Assembly: GCA_027557655.1 (NCBI GenBank)
Contig: CP064915.1
Coordinates: 682,001 to 746,000 of the forward strand
Direction of reading: 5' to 3'
Origin: Candidatus Kinetoplastibacterium crithidii
Lineage (GTDB): Bacteria; Pseudomonadota; Gammaproteobacteria; Burkholderiales; Burkholderiaceae_B
Length of the DNA: 64,000 nucleotides
Made by a program: the position numbers and the translations under genes. Of this stretch, positions 19,273 through 28,190 are shown in pieces (positions within the stretch are counted from its first letter, which is position 1; each line of letters begins with the position of its first letter). The notes beneath the pieces are model-generated. The model did no database searches. It was not told the origin of the DNA and saw only the letters and a program-made list of their open reading frames with translations.

Positions 19273-19587
19273 ATGTACGCGGTCATAAAAACTGGTGGAA
19301 AACAATATCGTGTAACCACTGGCCAAAAAATTAAGATAGAACAGATACCTGCAGACATTGGGCAAGAGATTATAATTAATCAAATTCTTTTGTTGGAATC
19401 TGATGGAAAAGTAATCATTGGCACTCCTACAATATCGGGAGCAACAGTAAAAGCCACAATCCTTGCACAAGGCAAACACGACAAAATAAAAATATTTAAA
19501 ATTAGACGTCGCAAACATTACCAAAAACATCAAGGTCATAGGCAAAAATATTCTGAAATTATTATCAAGGAAATTTGTACAAATTAG
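19273..19587 (+). CDS. rplU: 50S ribosomal protein L21
   Basis: Ribosomal protein of the large subunit. It begins MYAVIKTGGKQYRVTTGQKI, the L21 signature, and ends with the basic segment KIFKIRRRKHYQKHQGHRQ. The length of 104 aa is normal. It is preceded by AAGGGAAT and followed 38 bp later by rpmA, the universal pair. Confidence 0.97.
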   Translation: MYAVIKTGGKQYRVTTGQKIKIEQIPADIGQEIIINQILLLESDGKVIIGTPTISGATVKATILAQGKHDKIKIFKIRRRKHYQKHQGHRQKYSEIIIKEICTN

Positions 19588-19625
19588 TTTCTAAGAAATT
19601 AAATTAAAACTTTAGGGTATTAAAG

Positions 19626-19877
19626 ATGGCACATAAAAAAGGCGGAGGCTCTACTCGAAATGGGCGTGACTCAGAATCAAAAAGATTAGGAGTTAAAATG
19701 TTCGGCGGACAACAAATTACCGCTGGATCAATAATTGTTCGCCAAAGAGGAACAAAATTTCATCCAGGAATTAATGTAGGAATAGGTAAAGACCATACAT
19801 TATTTGCTTTAAAAAATGGAATAATACAATTTAAAGTAAAAGGTCTACTAAAGAAACAAACTGTTTCAGTTTTATAA
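19626..19877 (+). CDS. rpmA: 50S ribosomal protein L27
   Basis: Large-subunit protein reaching the peptidyl-transferase centre through its N-terminal tail. The sequence MAHKKGGGSTRNGRDS and the following GVKMFGGQ.ITAGSIIVRQRGTKFHPG pattern are unmistakable. The length of 83 aa is normal. It is followed by a strong hairpin terminator and then obgE. Confidence 0.98.
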   Translation: MAHKKGGGSTRNGRDSESKRLGVKMFGGQQITAGSIIVRQRGTKFHPGINVGIGKDHTLFALKNGIIQFKVKGLLKKQTVSVL

Positions 19878-19895
19878 AAAAACTTTTCTTTGTTT

Positions 19896-19948
19896 CATAA
19901 TAAAATCGCCTAATATATTAATAATAATAATTAGGCGATTTTATTATG
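19896..19948 (+). terminator. Strong intrinsic terminator after rpmA
   Basis: A perfect 19-bp inverted repeat (left arm 19896-19914, right arm 19930-19948) has a 15-base loop and the core ATCGCCTAAT / ATTAGGCGAT. The outer stem provides an A-rich 5' side and a T-rich 3' side, as in a bidirectional intrinsic terminator. It separates rplU-rpmA from obgE, whose ATG is only 26 bp away, so obgE would depend on read-through or on its own promoter inside the hairpin region. Confidence 0.8.
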
Positions 19949-19973
19949 AAAATGCTCTTAAATAACGATAAAT

Positions 19974-21002
19974 ATGAAATTTGTAGATGAGGTAACAATT
20001 GATGTTATCGCTGGGAATGGCGGTAATGGAGTAGCTAGTTTTAGAAGGGAAAAATTTATTCCTAAAGGAGGTCCGAATGGAGGAGATGGTGGAAGAGGAG
20101 GAAGCATACATGCAATAGCGGATGAAAATATAAATACTCTAGTAGATTTCCGTTACACCAGGACCTTTAAAGCAAAAAATGGTGAAAATGGAAGAGGCTC
20201 AGATAAATATGGAGCTGCAGCTGAAGATATTTTTATTAAAGTTCCAGTCGGAACCTTAATAAAAAATGCTAATACTAATGAATTATTGGCAGACCTTAAT
20301 AAACATGGAGATATTATTACCTTAGCAAAAGGCGGTCGCGGAGGATTAGGTAATTTGCACTTTAAATCAAGTGTAAATAGAGCTCCTCGTCAGTTTACAC
20401 TTGGTGAAAAAGGTGAAAATTATAAAATTCAATTAGAATTAAGAATTCTAGCTGATGTTGGTTTATTAGGATTGCCAAATAGCGGCAAATCTACATTAAT
20501 ATCAAAAATATCAAATGCACGACCAAAAATTGCTGAATACCCATTTACTACGTTATATCCAAATTTAGGTGTGGTACGCGTTTCAGAATCACATAGTTTT
20601 ACTGTAGCAGATATTCCAGGTCTTATACCAGGAGCCTCAACAGGAGCAGGTCTTGGTCACTTATTTTTACGTCATTTAACTAGATCTATACTACTACTAC
20701 ATATTATCGATATTTCATCAATAAACTATGAAAAAAATCTTAGCAAAATTGAGCAAGATTTTAAAGATATTCTTCTAGAATTATCCTCTTACAGTAATGA
20801 TTTAACACAAAAACAAAGATGGCTGATACTGAATAAAAGTGATCTAGTACTAGATCAGAATATACATGAATTAGAATGTAATATTCAGAAACAACTAAAA
20901 TGGAATGGTCCTATATTTACGATATCAGCTATAACTAAAAATGGATTAGAAAAACTAATATATGCAATCCATAAATATTTACTCACAATTAAAGAAACTT
21001 AG
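19974..21002 (+). CDS. obgE: Obg GTPase
   Basis: Ribosome-assembly GTPase CgtA/Obg. The glycine-rich Obg domain fills residues 1-158 (AGNGGNGVASFRREKF, GGPNGGDGGRGG). It is followed by the G domain with P-loop GLPNSGKST (166-174), switch II DIPGLIPGAS and NKSDL. The C-terminal variable domain is short, giving 342 aa. Its stop interlocks with that of convergent thiF/moeB (4-bp overlap). Confidence 0.97.
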   Translation: MKFVDEVTIDVIAGNGGNGVASFRREKFIPKGGPNGGDGGRGGSIHAIADENINTLVDFRYTRTFKAKNGENGRGSDKYGAAAEDIFIKVPVGTLIKNANTNELLADLNKHGDIITLAKGGRGGLGNLHFKSSVNRAPRQFTLGEKGENYKIQLELRILADVGLLGLPNSGKSTLISKISNARPKIAEYPFTTLYPNLGVVRVSESHSFTVADIPGLIPGASTGAGLGHLFLRHLTRSILLLHIIDISSINYEKNLSKIEQDFKDILLELSSYSNDLTQKQRWLILNKSDLVLDQNIHELECNIQKQLKWNGPIFTISAITKNGLEKLIYAIHKYLLTIKET

Positions 21003-21760
21003 CACTTACACACTAAACAATTATCATCTTTATCAAATTTGGATATTTTAAAACTCATATTAAGAATATTTAAATGAAGAAGTTTTCCTATTAAGCTCTC
21101 ATCCTCACTACCTATTCCTGCTAGGATCTTTATTGTTTCAGAAGCTTGTATGCTACCTACTATACCAACTACAGGAGCAAAGACTCCTGTAGTTGAACAA
21201 TTCTCATTCTCCAATAAATCTACATTTTCAGATGGAAAAAGACAGTTGTAGCAAGGATTGTTTTGATTCCTTAAATCATACACACTTACTTGACCACTAA
21301 AACGTATAGCAGCACCTGAAACAAGTATTTTCTTAAACTTGAAACACATTCTATTTAGTAAATACCTAGTTTCAAAATTATCAGAACAATCTAATACTAC
21401 ATCTATAGGAGCTAAAATATTATTTAGCAATTCCTCATTAACTCTGGAATGAAAAACGGTAACATTGACCTCAGGATTAAGATCTAAAATAGTCTTTCTT
21501 GCAGAATCAACCTTTAACTGTCCGATTCTTTTAGAATTATGTAGAATTTGCCTTTGTAAATTACTAACATCAACTACATCATTATCTATTAAAGTCATAT
21601 TTCCAATACCAGAAGAAGCTAGGTAAATAGATGCTGATGAACCTAAACCACCTAAACCTACTACTAGTATATTCGAGTTCATGATTTTTTTCTGTTGGTC
21701 AACACCATAATTCTCTAGTAAAATATGGCGGGCATATCTCATTAACTGTTGATCATTCAT
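20999..21760 (-). CDS. ThiF/MoeB/HesA family adenylyltransferase
   Basis: E1-like enzyme adenylating the C-terminal glycine of a ubiquitin-like sulfur carrier (ThiS or MoaD). The nucleotide-binding loop GLGGLGSS is at 35-42 and NLQRQILH carries the conserved arginine. Two Cys-x2-Cys zinc knuckles occur: CYNC in mid-protein and CLVC near the end. The catalytic-cysteine region is NCSTTGVFAPVVG. Intact at 253 aa. Whether it serves thiamine or molybdopterin cannot be settled here, as neither carrier gene is in the window. Convergent with obgE. Confidence 0.88.
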   Translation of the reverse strand: MNDQQLMRYARHILLENYGVDQQKKIMNSNILVVGLGGLGSSASIYLASSGIGNMTLIDNDVVDVSNLQRQILHNSKRIGQLKVDSARKTILDLNPEVNVTVFHSRVNEELLNNILAPIDVVLDCSDNFETRYLLNRMCFKFKKILVSGAAIRFSGQVSVYDLRNQNNPCYNCLFPSENVDLLENENCSTTGVFAPVVGIVGSIQASETIKILAGIGSEDESLIGKLLHLNILNMSFKISKFDKDDNCLVCKC

Positions 21761-21817
21761 TTAGTCATACTCTTAAAATTATTTACAGATACTCTTCTAA
21801 CCATTTTTTCTGCTATC

Positions 21818-23155
21818 CTAATTATTTGTTAGAAGATCGGAAAAAATATGTATTGCTTGTTTCAATTGGAAATCATTATCATCACTAAAATTAAAATCCT
21901 TTCTAATATAAAATCTATCAGATTGTTGTTCTTGCGCATCCATTTCTGACAATGAAGTATCGTTAATATTATTCAAGTGTCCTTTTAAATCTATCTCTCT
22001 TCTTTTAAAAGTTGACTTATTACTATGATTCTCTGTGAGGATATAATCTGGATGTATACCTCTTGCCTGTATAGACTTACCTACAGGAGTAAAGTATCTT
22101 GATATTGTTAGCTTCAATCCTGTGGAATTATCTAATGGTAAAACAGCCTGAACAGAACCTTTACCAAATGTGATTTCACCAAAAATCTTTGCCCTTTCAT
22201 AATCTTGTATAGCCCCAGCGACTATTTCTGAAGCAGAGGCAGATCCAGAATTTACTAAAACCAACATAGGAATATTTCTAAGTAAAGATCTAATATTAGC
22301 AAAAGAACTATAACGATCTTCATTACAAGAGAAATAATCAATATTTGAGTCTACTGTCCTTCCTCTGGTTGATACAATTAAAGTATCAGAATCTAAAAAA
22401 ATTCCTGCTACTTCTATAGCACTACTGAGAAGACCTCCAGGATTATCTCTTAAATCTAAAATCAAAGCCTTGATTTTTTTCTGATTATTCTTTTGTTTAA
22501 AATGCTCAATCATTTCTAGCATGGTCTTGTCCTGGAAATGCATGATGCGCATATATAACATATCACCATTCATTATTTTACTTCTAACACTATCTATTTT
22601 AACAACATCACGAACAATATTAAACACTAGAATTGTATCTGGATTCTGCCTCAATATATTCAATACAACTGATGACCCTGGTTCTCCTCTCATCATTTTT
22701 ACTGCTTCATGTAAAGTCATACGTTGAGTTAGCATATGGTCAATTTTGATTATCTGATCTCCTTGATTTATTCCTGCCAAATCGGCAGGAGATCCTTCAA
22801 TAACAGATACAACATTTATAAGACCATCAACAAAGCTAACCTCAATACCAAGCCCTCCAAATTTACCATCAGTAACTGACTGAATTTCTTTATAATCATC
22901 AATATTTAAATAAGAAGAATGTGGATCTAAATTTGAAATCATGCCAGATATAGCATTATCTATCATTACTTTATCATCAATATTCTCAACATAATTATTC
23001 TTAATAATAGCAAAAACATTACTAAAGTACCTAAGTTCATCTAATGGTAGAATAGAGTAACTTTTTTGAGGTAAATTACCTGACCTAGCATTAAAAAATA
23101 GAATTATAAAACAACAACATAATACTAAAAAAATAAATAATCTTCTAATTTTCAT
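21818..23155 (-). CDS. Carboxy-terminal processing protease (S41 family)
   Basis: Periplasmic serine protease with an N-terminal signal or anchor (MKIRRLFIFLVLCCCFIILFF). A PDZ domain covers about residues 95-185 (GLGIEV, VIEGSPADLAGINQGD). The catalytic core has LRDNPGG (236-241), the serine-containing SGSASASE (303-310) and the lysine of FGKGSVQ (K332). The C-terminal tail is polar and variable. At 445 aa it is complete. In relatives an EnvC-type hydrolase gene usually lies between gpmA and this gene; it is missing here. Confidence 0.92.
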   Translation of the reverse strand: MKIRRLFIFLVLCCCFIILFFNARSGNLPQKSYSILPLDELRYFSNVFAIIKNNYVENIDDKVMIDNAISGMISNLDPHSSYLNIDDYKEIQSVTDGKFGGLGIEVSFVDGLINVVSVIEGSPADLAGINQGDQIIKIDHMLTQRMTLHEAVKMMRGEPGSSVVLNILRQNPDTILVFNIVRDVVKIDSVRSKIMNGDMLYMRIMHFQDKTMLEMIEHFKQKNNQKKIKALILDLRDNPGGLLSSAIEVAGIFLDSDTLIVSTRGRTVDSNIDYFSCNEDRYSSFANIRSLLRNIPMLVLVNSGSASASEIVAGAIQDYERAKIFGEITFGKGSVQAVLPLDNSTGLKLTISRYFTPVGKSIQARGIHPDYILTENHSNKSTFKRREIDLKGHLNNINDTSLSEMDAQEQQSDRFYIRKDFNFSDDNDFQLKQAIHIFSDLLTNN

Positions 23156-23211
23156 TCATTATTCACTGACAAAATCTTATATAATTTTCATGATCAATGT
23201 TATACGTTAAT

Positions 23212-23955
23212 CTATGCTTTACCTTGGTTTCTAACCGCATCTAAAGATTTCTCTATATCCCCTGAATTCCCAAGATAGTAGCTCCGAATTACTTTCAAGT
23301 CCTTATCTAACTCATATACTAGAGGCTGACCCGTTGGAATATTCAAATTCATTATATCTTCATCAGGTATATTATCTATATGTTTTATTAAAGCCCTCAA
23401 ACTGTTGCCATGAGCAACTACAAGAACATTTCTTCCTGAACGTATAGCTGAAGATATAGACTCATTCCAGAAAGGCACTACTCTATTTACAGTATCTTTT
23501 AAACATTCAGATAAAGGCAGATATTTTTCTGGAATTTTGCTGTATCTAGAGTCAAATCTAGGATGACGACTATCTTCCAAAGATAAAGGCTCAGGAGCAA
23601 TATCATATGAACGTCGCCATATTAATACTTGCTCCTCTCCATATTTCTTAGCCGTATCCGATTTATTTAAACCCTGTAATTGTCCGTAATGCCTTTCATT
23701 AAGACGCCAACTCAAACCTATAGGAGTATGCATAATATCCATACTATCTAAAGCTATCCATAAAGTCCTTATTGCTCTTTTCAACATAGAAGCATAAGCC
23801 AAATCAAAATTATAACCAGCCTCCTTCATAAGGAGGCCAGCTTTGTTAGCTTGTTGACGTCCTTTTGTTGTTAAATCAACATCAGACCACCCAGTAAATC
23901 GATTTTCTGCATTCCATTCACTTTCTCCATGGCGCATTAAGACCAACTTATACAT
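23212..23955 (-). CDS. gpmA: 2,3-bisphosphoglycerate-dependent phosphoglycerate mutase
   Basis: Glycolytic mutase interconverting 3- and 2-phosphoglycerate. The catalytic RHGESEWN lies near residues 8-15 and the second histidine in VVAHGNSLRALIK. I choose the ATG at 23955 because GGAG precedes it and MYKLVLMRHGES is the family N-terminus; an upstream ATG at 23988 adds eleven non-conserved residues. It gives 247 aa, normal. Confidence 0.95.
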   Translation of the reverse strand: MYKLVLMRHGESEWNAENRFTGWSDVDLTTKGRQQANKAGLLMKEAGYNFDLAYASMLKRAIRTLWIALDSMDIMHTPIGLSWRLNERHYGQLQGLNKSDTAKKYGEEQVLIWRRSYDIAPEPLSLEDSRHPRFDSRYSKIPEKYLPLSECLKDTVNRVVPFWNESISSAIRSGRNVLVVAHGNSLRALIKHIDNIPDEDIMNLNIPTGQPLVYELDKDLKVIRSYYLGNSGDIEKSLDAVRNQGKA

Positions 23956-24085
23956 AAATAACTCCAAAAATATAATATTTATTAACAATAAAATTATTTT
24001 ATAATGAAATACTATTAAATATTAATTTAAAATTAAATGAAACATTAAGTATAATGATCAATTGCACCTATTTAAAGGATATTAA

Positions 24086-24511
24086 GTGAATTTCATAAAT
24101 TTTGTTACTCAAACAAAAAATATATTTTTTTTTGCATCTGCTCTATTAACAGGTATCTATCTAGTAGTAATAAGCAATAAGAAAAATATTTTTGCAATTA
24201 ATGTCTTAGAAACAATAAATTTAATTAATAATAAGCATGCAATTATTCTAGATCTAAGAATATATTCTAATTTCCAGAAATATCATATAGCACAATCTAT
24301 AAATATTCAGATCGATAGTTTGGACTCATATTTAAAAAATATTTCTCAAGATAAGAATATTATATTTATACATGATGATAATAGCTTCATAGAGAAATTA
24401 ATCATGAAATTGAGAAAAGAAGGTTTTATAAATACATTTTATCTGTCAAATGGTATGGATGCGTGGATTAGTAATGACCTGCCTGTGATTAAAGACCTAG
24501 ACAAAAAATAA
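24086..24511 (+). CDS. Membrane-anchored rhodanese-like protein lacking the active-site cysteine
   Basis: Starts with GTG after AAAGGAT. A transmembrane segment covers about residues 13-30 (IFFFASALLTGIYLVVIS), followed by a rhodanese fold: ILDLRIYSNFQKYHIAQSINI at 54-74 and a C-terminal GMDAWISNDLPV. In active rhodaneses the loop after the central strand starts with Cys. Here residues 93-101 read IFIHDDNSF with no cysteine, so sulfur transfer is unlikely. It lies in the usual place before secB; the grxC often between them is gone. It may be a structural or dying gene. Confidence 0.8.
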   Translation: MNFINFVTQTKNIFFFASALLTGIYLVVISNKKNIFAINVLETINLINNKHAIILDLRIYSNFQKYHIAQSINIQIDSLDSYLKNISQDKNIIFIHDDNSFIEKLIMKLRKEGFINTFYLSNGMDAWISNDLPVIKDLDKK

Positions 24512-24559
24512 TACTATATCCCTAACTATAAAATACTAAGTAATTAGAAAAAACATAAA

Positions 24560-24976
24560 ATGAACCAAAAAGCAAAATTTAGTTTACAACGTATATATCT
24601 AAAAGATCTATCTATAGAAATGCCAAATGCACCAAAAATATTTATCAATCTAGATAAATATAAAATAGATGTTAATATTCAAGTAGATACCATTAAACTA
24701 TCTGAAAACATCTTTGAATCCAGCATAACATCAATAGTTAAAGCAACAGTGGATGAAAAAATTATTTATATAATAGAAGCAACACAAGCTGGAATTTTTG
24801 AATTTGCAAATCTTAGTCAGCAATATATAGATGAATTATTAAGTACAAACTGTTATTCAATAATATATCCTTATTTAAGAGCAAACGTTTCTGATTTTAT
24901 ATCAAGAACATCACTACCTTCCGTCAATTTGGAAGAACTAGATTTCAATTATTTGTATAAAAACAGTACTGATTAG
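24560..24976 (+). CDS. secB: Protein-export chaperone SecB
   Basis: Cytoplasmic tetrameric chaperone that keeps preproteins unfolded and delivers them to SecA. FSLQRIYLKDLSIEMPNAP at residues 7-25 and the later IYPYLRANVSDFISRTSLPSVNL match the family. At 138 aa it is slightly short, mainly at the acidic C-terminus. Its retention implies Sec-dependent export to the periplasm or outer membrane. It lies 20 bp before gpsA. Confidence 0.93.
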   Translation: MNQKAKFSLQRIYLKDLSIEMPNAPKIFINLDKYKIDVNIQVDTIKLSENIFESSITSIVKATVDEKIIYIIEATQAGIFEFANLSQQYIDELLSTNCYSIIYPYLRANVSDFISRTSLPSVNLEELDFNYLYKNSTD

Positions 24977-24996
24977 ATTATATATTTTTATAAAAT

Positions 24997-26052
24997 ATGG
25001 ATATTGATATTACAAATAAAAAAAAATCTTTAAATGTACTCGTTCTTGGTTCTGGTAGCTGGGGAACATCACTTGCTCTAGCCACTAATAAAAACTATAG
25101 CACCTGTTTATGGTCAAGAGATAGTAACCAAGTACAAAACATGTATAAAAATAAAGAAAATTCTAAGTACTTACCTGGAATAAAATTACCTACTAACCTT
25201 AAAATTACAGATGATATAGATAATTCTTTGTTAACATTAATAAATAAAGAAAATAAATCTTTGATTATAGTAAGCGTACCTATATCTGGCATCAAAAATA
25301 TTTGTTCTATATTACTAGAAAAAATAACCAAGTTAAATCTCATAGATACTCCAATTATTTGGACATCTAAAGGATTTGAAAATAATAGCAGTAATTTATT
25401 GCATGAAATCATAGAACAAAATTTAAACATAACAAATTTGAAATATGGAATTCTTTCTGGTCCTTCTTTCGCAAAAGAAGTAGCATTAGAACTACCCACT
25501 GCTCTAACCATTGCTAGCAAGAATACTGAGGTTTGCGAATTAGTTATACGAGCTTTACATAGTAAATCATTACGCGTTTATGCTAGTAACGATATAATTG
25601 GAGTCGAAGTAGGAGGAGCTTTAAAAAATGTTATTGCAATAGCCTGTGGTATTTCAGATGGACTTAAGCTTGGTTCGAATGCCAGAGCTGCCCTTATAAC
25701 AAGAGGGCTACACGAGATAAAACGTTTTGGAATTGCATTAGGCGCGCAAGAAAATACCTTCTTAGGATTATCTTGTTTGGGAGATTTAGTTCTAACATCC
25801 ACAGGTGATTTATCAAGAAATAGAAATATAGGAATTCAAATTGGACAAGGTTTTCCAATTAAAAATGTAATAAATTCTAATATTACAACTGAAGGTGTCA
25901 AATGTGCTCTTGCTATAAAAAATAGAGCAAAAAAATTAAATATAGAGCTACCAATTATAGAAACTGTTTGCTCAATATTGTTTGAACAATTAGATCCAAA
26001 ACAAGCAGTATCCATATTATTACAAAGAAAGTCAAAATATGAGAATATTTAA
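24997..26052 (+). CDS. gpsA: Glycerol-3-phosphate dehydrogenase (NAD(P)+)
   Basis: Makes sn-glycerol-3-phosphate for phospholipid synthesis. The Rossmann loop LGSGSWGTSLA lies near residues 17-27. LSGPSFAKEVA, GGALKNVIAIACG with the catalytic lysine, and LSCLGDLVLTSTGDLSRNR follow. The length of 351 aa is normal. Co-directional with secB. Its stop codon interlocks with that of convergent trmL. Confidence 0.96.
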   Translation: MDIDITNKKKSLNVLVLGSGSWGTSLALATNKNYSTCLWSRDSNQVQNMYKNKENSKYLPGIKLPTNLKITDDIDNSLLTLINKENKSLIIVSVPISGIKNICSILLEKITKLNLIDTPIIWTSKGFENNSSNLLHEIIEQNLNITNLKYGILSGPSFAKEVALELPTALTIASKNTEVCELVIRALHSKSLRVYASNDIIGVEVGGALKNVIAIACGISDGLKLGSNARAALITRGLHEIKRFGIALGAQENTFLGLSCLGDLVLTSTGDLSRNRNIGIQIGQGFPIKNVINSNITTEGVKCALAIKNRAKKLNIELPIIETVCSILFEQLDPKQAVSILLQRKSKYENI

Positions 26053-26531
26053 ATTTGTTTTTTAAAAGATCCATTATAATCATTCTGACGCCATGCTTCA
26101 TATATTGCTACGGCCACAGCATTTGATAAATTTAAACTTCGCTGTGTAATAAGCATAGGAATTTTTAAAAGCTGATTGTTTTTCAAAAAATGAATATCTT
26201 GTTTGGCAAGACCTGCTGTTTCTCTACCGAATATAAACACATCACCAGGACAAAATTTAGTATCTGAAAAACTGTTTTCTGCTTTCGTAGTAAAAGCAAA
26301 ACACCTATCAGTACTAATACCAATAAAATCTAATGCATTATCCAAACTTTCATGTAATCGAACTGGCTGCCATTCATGATAATCTAAGCCAGCTCTTTTT
26401 AATTTTGCATTATCCATATCAAAAGAAATAGGCTTGACCAAATGTAAAAATGATCCTGTATTAGCACATAACCTAATAATATTACCAGTATTAGATGGTA
26501 TTTCTGGAGAAACTAATATTATATTAAACAT
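26049..26531 (-). CDS. trmL: tRNA (cytidine/uridine-34-2'-O)-methyltransferase
   Basis: SPOUT-fold methyltransferase for the wobble base of leucine tRNAs. It begins MFNIILVSPEIPSNTGNIIRLCANTG. The knot region contains FGRETAGL and the C-terminal LNLSNAVAVAIYEAWRQN. The length of 160 aa is normal. Divergent from the BioC-like gene. The comF gene often found nearby in relatives is absent. Confidence 0.92.
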   Translation of the reverse strand: MFNIILVSPEIPSNTGNIIRLCANTGSFLHLVKPISFDMDNAKLKRAGLDYHEWQPVRLHESLDNALDFIGISTDRCFAFTTKAENSFSDTKFCPGDVFIFGRETAGLAKQDIHFLKNNQLLKIPMLITQRSLNLSNAVAVAIYEAWRQNDYNGSFKKQI

Positions 26532-26610
26532 AGCTATAAAATTAATAATGTATGATAAAAATAATTATTACATAAAAAACTTAATGAATAATCCTTAAAC
26601 AACTAATTAT

Positions 26611-27501
26611 ATGAAAAAAAAATTACATAAAAACATAGATCCTAGTCATGTTATTAAACAATTTACAAAACGAAGAAATCTAGCAAAAGCTCAATTCCTA
26701 CATAGTGAAATAGCTACTAGAATGATTAATAATTTAAAATTTATCAAAATAATACCAGAAACCATACTAGACGTTGGATGTGGATCTGGTGAAAACATTA
26801 ATTTATTAAGATCTTTATACAAAAAAAGCAATTATATAGGCTTAGATAATTGTTCTACCTTACTAAATGAATCAATCAAACAGTTTAAAACATTAAATTT
26901 TTTCATAAAAAAATTATTAACAAGAGAAAAAAGTCCTTCTTTTATTCAATCTGATATGTCTTCAACGACTTTCGATAAAAATTCATTTGATCTAATATGG
27001 TCTAATCTTTCTATACATTGGCATCCGATGGTTTATAATGTATTCGAAGAATGGGATAGGATAATAAAACCTAACGGCTTAATAATGTTTTCTTGTTTTG
27101 GCCCAAACACTTTAAAAGAAATTAGACTAGCTCTAAAAATGGCAAAATTAAATACTAAAATGATGGATTTTATTGATATGCATGATTTTGGTGATATGTT
27201 ATTAGATATCGGATTCGAAAATCCAGTTATGAGTCAGGAAACAATAAATCTAACATACCAAACTCCACAAAATTTAATAAAAGATATTCATAATCTTGGA
27301 GGCAATCCTTCAAAAGAACGAAAAACTAGTCTTACTAGCAAAAAATGGATAAATAATTTATATGAACAAATAGACAAACAACGAGATCAATCAAATTCAA
27401 TCAATCTTACAATCGAAATAATATATGGACAAGCATGGAAAAAAACAGAGAACTATTGTAACAAGCAGGTAAAAATTATTCCAATTAAAAAGATATTTTA
27501 A
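26611..27501 (+). CDS. BioC-like SAM-dependent methyltransferase (malonyl-ACP O-methyltransferase family)
   Basis: Class I methyltransferase with motif I ILDVGCGSG near residues 52-60. IWSNLSIHWHP and MFSCFGPNTLKEIR near 155-175, then DMHDFGDMLLDIGFENPVM, are the BioC pattern. BioC caps malonyl-ACP at the start of pimelate synthesis for biotin. Substitutions outside the SAM core are many. No other biotin gene is in the window, so either biotin synthesis survives elsewhere or the protein has another role. The stop interlocks with convergent ntrX. Confidence 0.72.
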   Translation: MKKKLHKNIDPSHVIKQFTKRRNLAKAQFLHSEIATRMINNLKFIKIIPETILDVGCGSGENINLLRSLYKKSNYIGLDNCSTLLNESIKQFKTLNFFIKKLLTREKSPSFIQSDMSSTTFDKNSFDLIWSNLSIHWHPMVYNVFEEWDRIIKPNGLIMFSCFGPNTLKEIRLALKMAKLNTKMMDFIDMHDFGDMLLDIGFENPVMSQETINLTYQTPQNLIKDIHNLGGNPSKERKTSLTSKKWINNLYEQIDKQRDQSNSINLTIEIIYGQAWKKTENYCNKQVKIIPIKKIF

Positions 27502-28190
27502 GTTTTATCTACATTTCTTTTACGAGAAGTTGTAGTGATACCTAATTGTTTTAGTTTCCTATATAGATGTGTACGTTCTAACCCTGTTCTTTCAGAAACT
27601 CTAGTCATACTATAACCATCTTTCATCAAATGATACTCAAAATATACTCGTTCAAAAGCATCTCTAGCATCTCTTAGCGGTAAGTCTAATGATACACTAC
27701 CTAGTTTACAACCAGCATTGTATTCAATAGGGACTAGACATGACTCTACCCAAGAAGAACTATTTTTACTAGCAACAGTCTCTTTAACCATCTTCCTAGC
27801 TGTCTTTACATCAGGTAATATTGTCCTATTATGTGATAAACCAGCAGAAACTGTTTTTAATAATCGTTGTGGAGATATTGGTTTTTCTAAAAAATCTGTA
27901 GCCCCAATTCGAGTAGCTTCTACAGCAATATCTATACCTGCATGCCCACTCATCATGATTACAGGCATATCCAATAAACCCTGTGATATCCACTCCTTTA
28001 AAAGGCTAACGCCATCAGTATCTGGCATCCATATATCCAACAACACAAGATCTGGCCTTGAACGTAAACGAGCTTCTCGAGCTTGTGCTGCATTCTCTGC
28101 CTGTTCGACAGAATGACCTTCATCATATAAAACTTCCGACAATAATTCTCGGATTCCAATTTCATCATCAACCACCAGAATTCTGGCCAT
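27498..28190 (-). CDS. NtrX-like response regulator (receiver + Fis-type HTH), apparently orphan
   Basis: The receiver domain spans about residues 1-120 with acid pocket D8-D9, phospho-acceptor D52 (LLDIWMPD), S81 and K103, all intact. A C-terminal Fis-type helix-turn-helix covers about 175-222 (RVSERTGLERTHLYRKLKQLG). There is no AAA+ sigma-54 domain between them, the two-domain layout I recall for this family in beta-proteobacteria. The cognate kinase gene ntrY, normally immediately upstream toward rsmB, is missing. The protein is one of very few transcription regulators in the window and looks under selection. Confidence 0.85.
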   Translation of the reverse strand: MARILVVDDEIGIRELLSEVLYDEGHSVEQAENAAQAREARLRSRPDLVLLDIWMPDTDGVSLLKEWISQGLLDMPVIMMSGHAGIDIAVEATRIGATDFLEKPISPQRLLKTVSAGLSHNRTILPDVKTARKMVKETVASKNSSSWVESCLVPIEYNAGCKLGSVSLDLPLRDARDAFERVYFEYHLMKDGYSMTRVSERTGLERTHLYRKLKQLGITTTSRKRNVDKT

